A stretch of DNA of 64,000 nucleotides from Anaeromyces robustus. Taxonomy: Eukaryota > Neocallimastigomycota > Neocallimastigomycetes > Neocallimastigales > Neocallimastigaceae. Positions 59,713-64,000 of the stretch are shown in pieces. The position numbers and the translations under genes were made by a program. Position 1 is the stretch's first letter. Every line of letters begins with the position of its first letter. The stretch lies in assembly GCA_002104895.1 (NCBI GenBank), contig MCFG01000001.1, positions 107,501-171,500 on the forward strand. The letters run 5' to 3'. Under the pieces are notes generated by a model. The model searched no databases. It was not told where the DNA came from and saw only the letters and a program-made list of their open reading frames with translations.

Positions 59713-60282
59713 TAATCTTTTTTTGCCTTGATAGTTACTGATAGCATAATAAAAACTTAAAATAATTAAGAAAATAATATACTAATAACTAAATGGATTG
59801 TATTTACAAATATTTTCTGACTTAATACAATTTTTTGATTCACATTCTTTATTAATTTTACATATATCATCCTATTGCTTTACCATAATACATATATGAA
59901 TCTCTATCAAGAAGAATAAGTAAAAAATATATAACTAACAGTTCAAAATTCAGTTGGATTTTCTTCATTAAAAATACAAATACCATCAATACATTTATTA
60001 GTTAAAACATTGTAAATCAAGAGTACATTTATAAGAAAATGTGAAATTTCAGAGAAACAAAACACATTATCTGATTTTCCAATACAATTACTATATCCAG
60101 CATATAATCCAAGTAAAATAATTATTTGATTTTTAAGTTATCATAAGAATATGATGTACTAGTAATAAAATATTTTTTTTTATATTCCCTTTTTCATCTG
60201 GAAATTAAAACCCAGGAAGTAAATTATTAGATAGTTGAACACAAATATTATTTTTTGCAACAATAACTAAGATTTTAGTCAT
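59712..60282 (-). pseudogene. Broken gene for a membrane-anchored cysteine-rich protein (B)
   Basis: Starts with MTKILVIVAKNNICVQLS at 60282. Later frames show FPDEKGN, CIGKSDNVFCF, NKCIDGICIFNEENPTEF and a hydrophobic end near the stop at 59712. The FNEENP and CIxNxxCxF strings and FPDEKGN match FNEKKS and FPEQNGN in pseudogene A, so these are two dead members of one family. More stops than in A, so probably older. Confidence 0.5.
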
Positions 60283-60987
60283 TTTTTTAATAATAATAAT
60301 AATATTTTTTATTTATGTTATTAATATTAATATTATTTATTCTTATGAATTAAATAATATATATTACATTATGCATATGAAAATATTAGTGATTATATAA
60401 TTCTTGTTAATAAAAATAATTTAGATTATTATACACAAATTTTTAATAAAAATAAAGATAAAAATAAAGATAAATCTGAAATATCGAAAATTAAAAAAAT
60501 TAAAAAAAAAAACTAAAAAAAAAATAATATATTTATATAATATATATAAAAATAAAATACATTTAATAACATATATAAAAATAAAATACATTTAAAATAG
60601 TTTTTATTATATATATAATAATTACACTATGAATGTTAATCTATTAAAATTATAATTATTTATTATTATAATGATTTACTATTATTATTATTATTATTAT
60701 TATTATTTATTATTATTGTATATATTTAACTTTAAAAAAGTGGAAAGTATAATGAATTATTTTTCAATATATTCTTTCCACTTTTTATAACTGCCAAAAA
60801 GATAATAATTATTTTTATTTTTTACTGCCAGAATAATAATTTAGTATTGTGCAAGATAATCTTTCTTTTTATTAAAATAAATTAAATTATCTTGTTGTAC
60901 GATATATAAATAGATAAATAGTCATAATTAGTTTATTTAATATATATAAAGTAAAAAAAATAAATAATAATAAATAATTGAATTATG

Positions 60988-61045
<58 letters not shown>

Positions 61046-62427
61046 TGACATTTCTAAATAAATGTAGATCAGTTTAATAATAACAATAAATAATAATAAA
61101 TAATAAATAAATAATTAATTAATATCCATCTTTATCTTTATTTAATTTTTAAAAAAAAGGACAATTAAAAATTTTATTAATAATTAAAGTTTTATGATAT
61201 TATTTTAATTTAATAAATGAATAAATAATAATAATAGTGAAATCTTAAAAATAAAAAAATAGTGGAGAATTAATAGAAATAAAAAAAAATTTTTTTTTTT
61301 AATTATACAAATAAAGTATAATAGTTGAAGATTAAAAAATATAATAATAATTAAAGATAATAACAATACAATGAAATAAAGAGAAATACATAAAATAATA
61401 TTTCAATATTTAATTGAATAGAAAAATAATAAATAATAAATTATATGTTGATGATTTATGATAAATGATTTTATATAAGTCTTTTTTTTTTTCTTTTAAC
61501 ATTTATTTACTTTTTTTATACAAATTAAGTATAAAGAATAAATTAAAAAATAAATAAATTAAATAGTAAATAATAATAATTAAAATAAAATAATACAGAT
61601 AATGAATTTTTATTTAAAATATTATTTTATTATCTTTATTATTATAACTATTATTATTATTGTTATTATTTAAAGTTTTTCTATTTTTGTATAATGTTAT
61701 ATAATAATTAAATTTTTTATTATATTTTTTTTCTTTTCATTTCTTTTTGTTACATAAATAAAATAAAAATTAAAAAAAATTTAAAAAAAAAAGTTACAGA
61801 AACTAATATTTATATTATTTTTTTGTTCCTTTATTCAATTATTTCATATTATATATTAATATATTATTAAAATATTTATTTATTCATATCTTTTTATAAA
61901 TACTCTTTATTTCATTTCATTTTATTTTATTTTACTTTTTTTTATTTTTTATTATATATTTTTTTATATTTTTTTTTTATTTTTTTTTTTTTTTAATTTT
62001 TATTTTTTAATTTCAGGTATCTTTTTTTTTTTTTGCTTCTTTTTTTTTATTTCATTTTATTATTGTTACACAATTAATTTAATAAAAATAATTTTGAAAA
62101 TTTTTAAAAATTAATATTGTTTTATAATTAAATAAACATAAAATTTTTATTTTCTTTTTTCTTTTTTTTTTTTTTTTTTTAATTAGTTTAGAATTAATAA
62201 AAAAAAAAATTAATAATACCATTAATACAATAGTTAACAAATAATAATAAACTTTGGTAAATATGGAAAATCATATAAATTTTAATCAATCAATTAATAA
62301 ATAAAAACTTTAACAATAATAATTAAATAAATAAATAAATATTATTATTATTAATATTAATATTAAAAAAATTTTTTTTAAATTCTTATATTGTTAAAGT
62401 TTATTATTATAATAATAATATTATTAT

Positions 62428-62458
<31 letters not shown>

Positions 62459-62743
62459 CTATTTCTTTTAATTATTATTATTATAATAATTTATTATAAA
62501 GAATCTTTTTATTATTATTATTATTATTATAATTAATTTAATTAAAAATTTAAATTGGTTTTTTTTTTTTTAAAAATATGTAAATAAATATAATATATTA
62601 CAATATTAATTAAATGTTATACTTAACACAATAATTAATAATGATTAATAATAATAGTAAAAAAAAAAAAAAGAAAAAGAAAAAAAAGATTTACTTAACA
62701 CATAAATTTAATCATTAATAATAATAATAAGATGGAAAAAAAA
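60283..62743. other. AT-rich intergenic DNA with two adjacent hairpins and arrays
   Basis: No supported gene. Hairpin 60735-60747/60774-60786 (AAAAAGTGGAAAG and complement) and hairpin 60852-60860/60886-60894 (CAAGATAAT and complement) flank a direct repeat of ACTGCCA. An AAT array lies at about 60990-61046. Confidence 0.6.
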
Positions 62744-62766
62744 TATAAATATAGCATTATTTTTCG
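62744..62766 (+). promoter_or_regulatory. Candidate TATA element of the transglutaminase-like gene
   Basis: TATAAATATAG then CATTATTTTTCG, 90 bases before the ATG. Resembles TATAAATAGTCATTTTTCG ahead of the first M35 gene. Confidence 0.45.
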
Positions 62767-62833
62767 AAATAAATTTTTTTTTATTTAACAATAACAAAAA
62801 AATAAAATAAAATAAAAATAAATTAAATTAAAA

Positions 62834-63841
62834 ATGAAGTGTTTAGGTAGTTATATTATTTTAACTCTTTTAAGTATTGTAAGTGTTTTTTCAGCTCCAC
62901 CAAGTAGATATTTAGAAAGAAATGTTGAAATTGGAGATTTTAAATATCATCTTTATAGTGATGGTAAAGCTACTATTTATAAAGTTTTAGAAGATGATCT
63001 TGAAGAAGTTACTATACCAGGATCTATTGAATATAATCATAAATATTATCTTGTTAATGAAATTGCTGCTAAAACTTTTACTAATAAATCCATTTATAAA
63101 ATTATTGTTGATAGTAGTAATACTGATCTTCTTATTAAAAAAAATGCTTTTTATGAAACAAGATTATGTAAAGAATTTGCTGTTTATAGTCAATATGTTT
63201 CAGCTGAAATTGGAGGATTTTCTGGTATTGGTAATTATGTTCAATTTTTAGGAGCAGGTATTCCACATCTTGTAGATACTTATAGTGAAAAATTACTTAA
63301 AAAATGGAATTTACCAGTACGTAAAAATTATCAATATGTTAAAGATTCTGAAAGAAATGAAGAATTAATTAAACTTGGTGAAAAAGTTCAAGAAACTTTT
63401 GGACATTATGATAATGCTGCTTATCCAAATAGTGTTGCCAATGTTATGTTTATGGGAGTTGGTAGTAGTGAAGGTCTTTCAAGACTTTATCGTGTTATAG
63501 CCATTACTATGGGTATTCCAGATGATGAAGTTCTTGCTGGTGGTGATAATATTCATTTTAGTTGGAATTATGTTAAAATTAATATTGGTAAAGGTAAAAA
63601 ATGGTATATTTTAGATATTATTAAAACTACTGAATGGAATGTTTATAAAGGATTTACTACTGATGCTAAAAAGGTTGAATATCTTAAAAGTTTCTATGGA
63701 GAATATTATGATATTAAAGCTTCCAATTTTGTTATTTTCAATAATCGTTACAATTATCCATATGAATCTAGATACAATTATAATTTAACTGAAAATTTCA
63801 ATAGTTGGTTATCTAGAAACAATGGTGGTATTCGTGCTTAA
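62834..63841 (+). CDS. Secreted BspA/transglutaminase-fold protein, catalytic Cys apparently replaced
   Basis: 335 residues. Residues 1-20 are a signal peptide (cut after VFSA). Residues 35-95 (FKYHLYSDGKATIYKV, VTIPGSI, VNEIAAKTF) look like one or two BspA-type leucine-rich units. A transglutaminase-like domain spans about 180-285: GVGSSEGLSRLYRVIAITMGI aligns with the family's GVCxGYAxLF helix, GGDNIHFSWNYVKI supplies the His, and KWYILDII the Asp. At the catalytic Cys position there is Ser (AGT codon), so classical thiol chemistry is not expected. The protein may be a binding or structural derivative, or the alignment may be slightly off. BspA and transglutaminase-like domains are common in gut bacteria and in gut fungi. 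Strong GGT and GCT use. Confidence 0.75.
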   Translation: MKCLGSYIILTLLSIVSVFSAPPSRYLERNVEIGDFKYHLYSDGKATIYKVLEDDLEEVTIPGSIEYNHKYYLVNEIAAKTFTNKSIYKIIVDSSNTDLLIKKNAFYETRLCKEFAVYSQYVSAEIGGFSGIGNYVQFLGAGIPHLVDTYSEKLLKKWNLPVRKNYQYVKDSERNEELIKLGEKVQETFGHYDNAAYPNSVANVMFMGVGSSEGLSRLYRVIAITMGIPDDEVLAGGDNIHFSWNYVKINIGKGKKWYILDIIKTTEWNVYKGFTTDAKKVEYLKSFYGEYYDIKASNFVIFNNRYNYPYESRYNYNLTENFNSWLSRNNGGIRA

Positions 63842-64000
63842 ATTCCATATATATATAAAAGAGAAAAAAAGAAATAAATAATATAAATATACTGCACTGT
63901 TTTTTTTTTCTTTTTTTTTTCTAAAGAAAAGGAAAAGAAAAGAAAAAGAAAAGAAAAAAGAATAATTAATTTTAATGGTGAATTAATTAAATAAATAATA

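Overview
The window looks like nuclear DNA of a eukaryote with extreme AT bias, and the best fit is an anaerobic gut fungus (Neocallimastigomycota). Coding stretches stand out as islands of about 25-35% GC in intergenic DNA of roughly 10% GC made of A/T homopolymers and AAT, AAAT and AAAAT arrays. The genes are single-exon. Most encode secreted proteins with low-complexity Asn, Thr, Gly or His linkers, chitin-binding cysteine modules and GPI-type tails. Several are of bacterial type (ZinT domains, an NlpC/P60 peptidase, a stand-alone AroQ chorismate mutase, a BspA/transglutaminase-like protein), as expected for a rumen fungus that has taken genes from gut bacteria. The taxon call is inference from gene content, not from a marker gene.

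Layout. 1-17 kb: three paralogues of an unrecognised secreted cysteine-rich family (1243, 10950, 16236) around a 1106-residue protein with four ZinT zinc-binding domains (5826-9146), plus a 5'-truncated LINE (2639-3484). The second and third paralogues and the ZinT gene share a core promoter block. 18.4-25.1 kb: an NlpC/P60 peptidase and the first of two M35-type (aspzincin) metallopeptidases. 25.6-29.2 kb: a graveyard of broken genes bracketed by an inverted repeat of about 135-165 bp. 29.6 kb: chorismate mutase. 31-46 kb: three tandem subtilisin-like proteases on the minus strand, the middle one a pseudogene. 47.5-48.0 kb: a 505-bp MITE-like element. 50.5-52.1 kb: a second, decayed LINE copy. 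52.8-54.0 kb: the second M35 peptidase. 58.2-60.3 kb: two related broken genes for membrane-anchored cysteine-rich proteins. 62.8-63.8 kb: a secreted transglutaminase-fold protein that seems to lack its catalytic cysteine.

How the genes may work together: nearly every intact product is predicted to be secreted or attached to the surface (subtilases with chitin-binding modules, M35 proteases, zinc-binding ZinT repeats, cysteine-rich proteins). The region therefore looks like a secretome neighbourhood for extracellular proteolysis, wall association and metal binding. The most notable unnamed item is a cysteine-spaced module of about 80-105 residues, repeated five times in each subtilase and also present once at the N-terminus of the ZinT protein. 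The two M35 genes share a conserved leader with two inverted repeats. No rRNA, tRNA, CRISPR array or origin was recognised.
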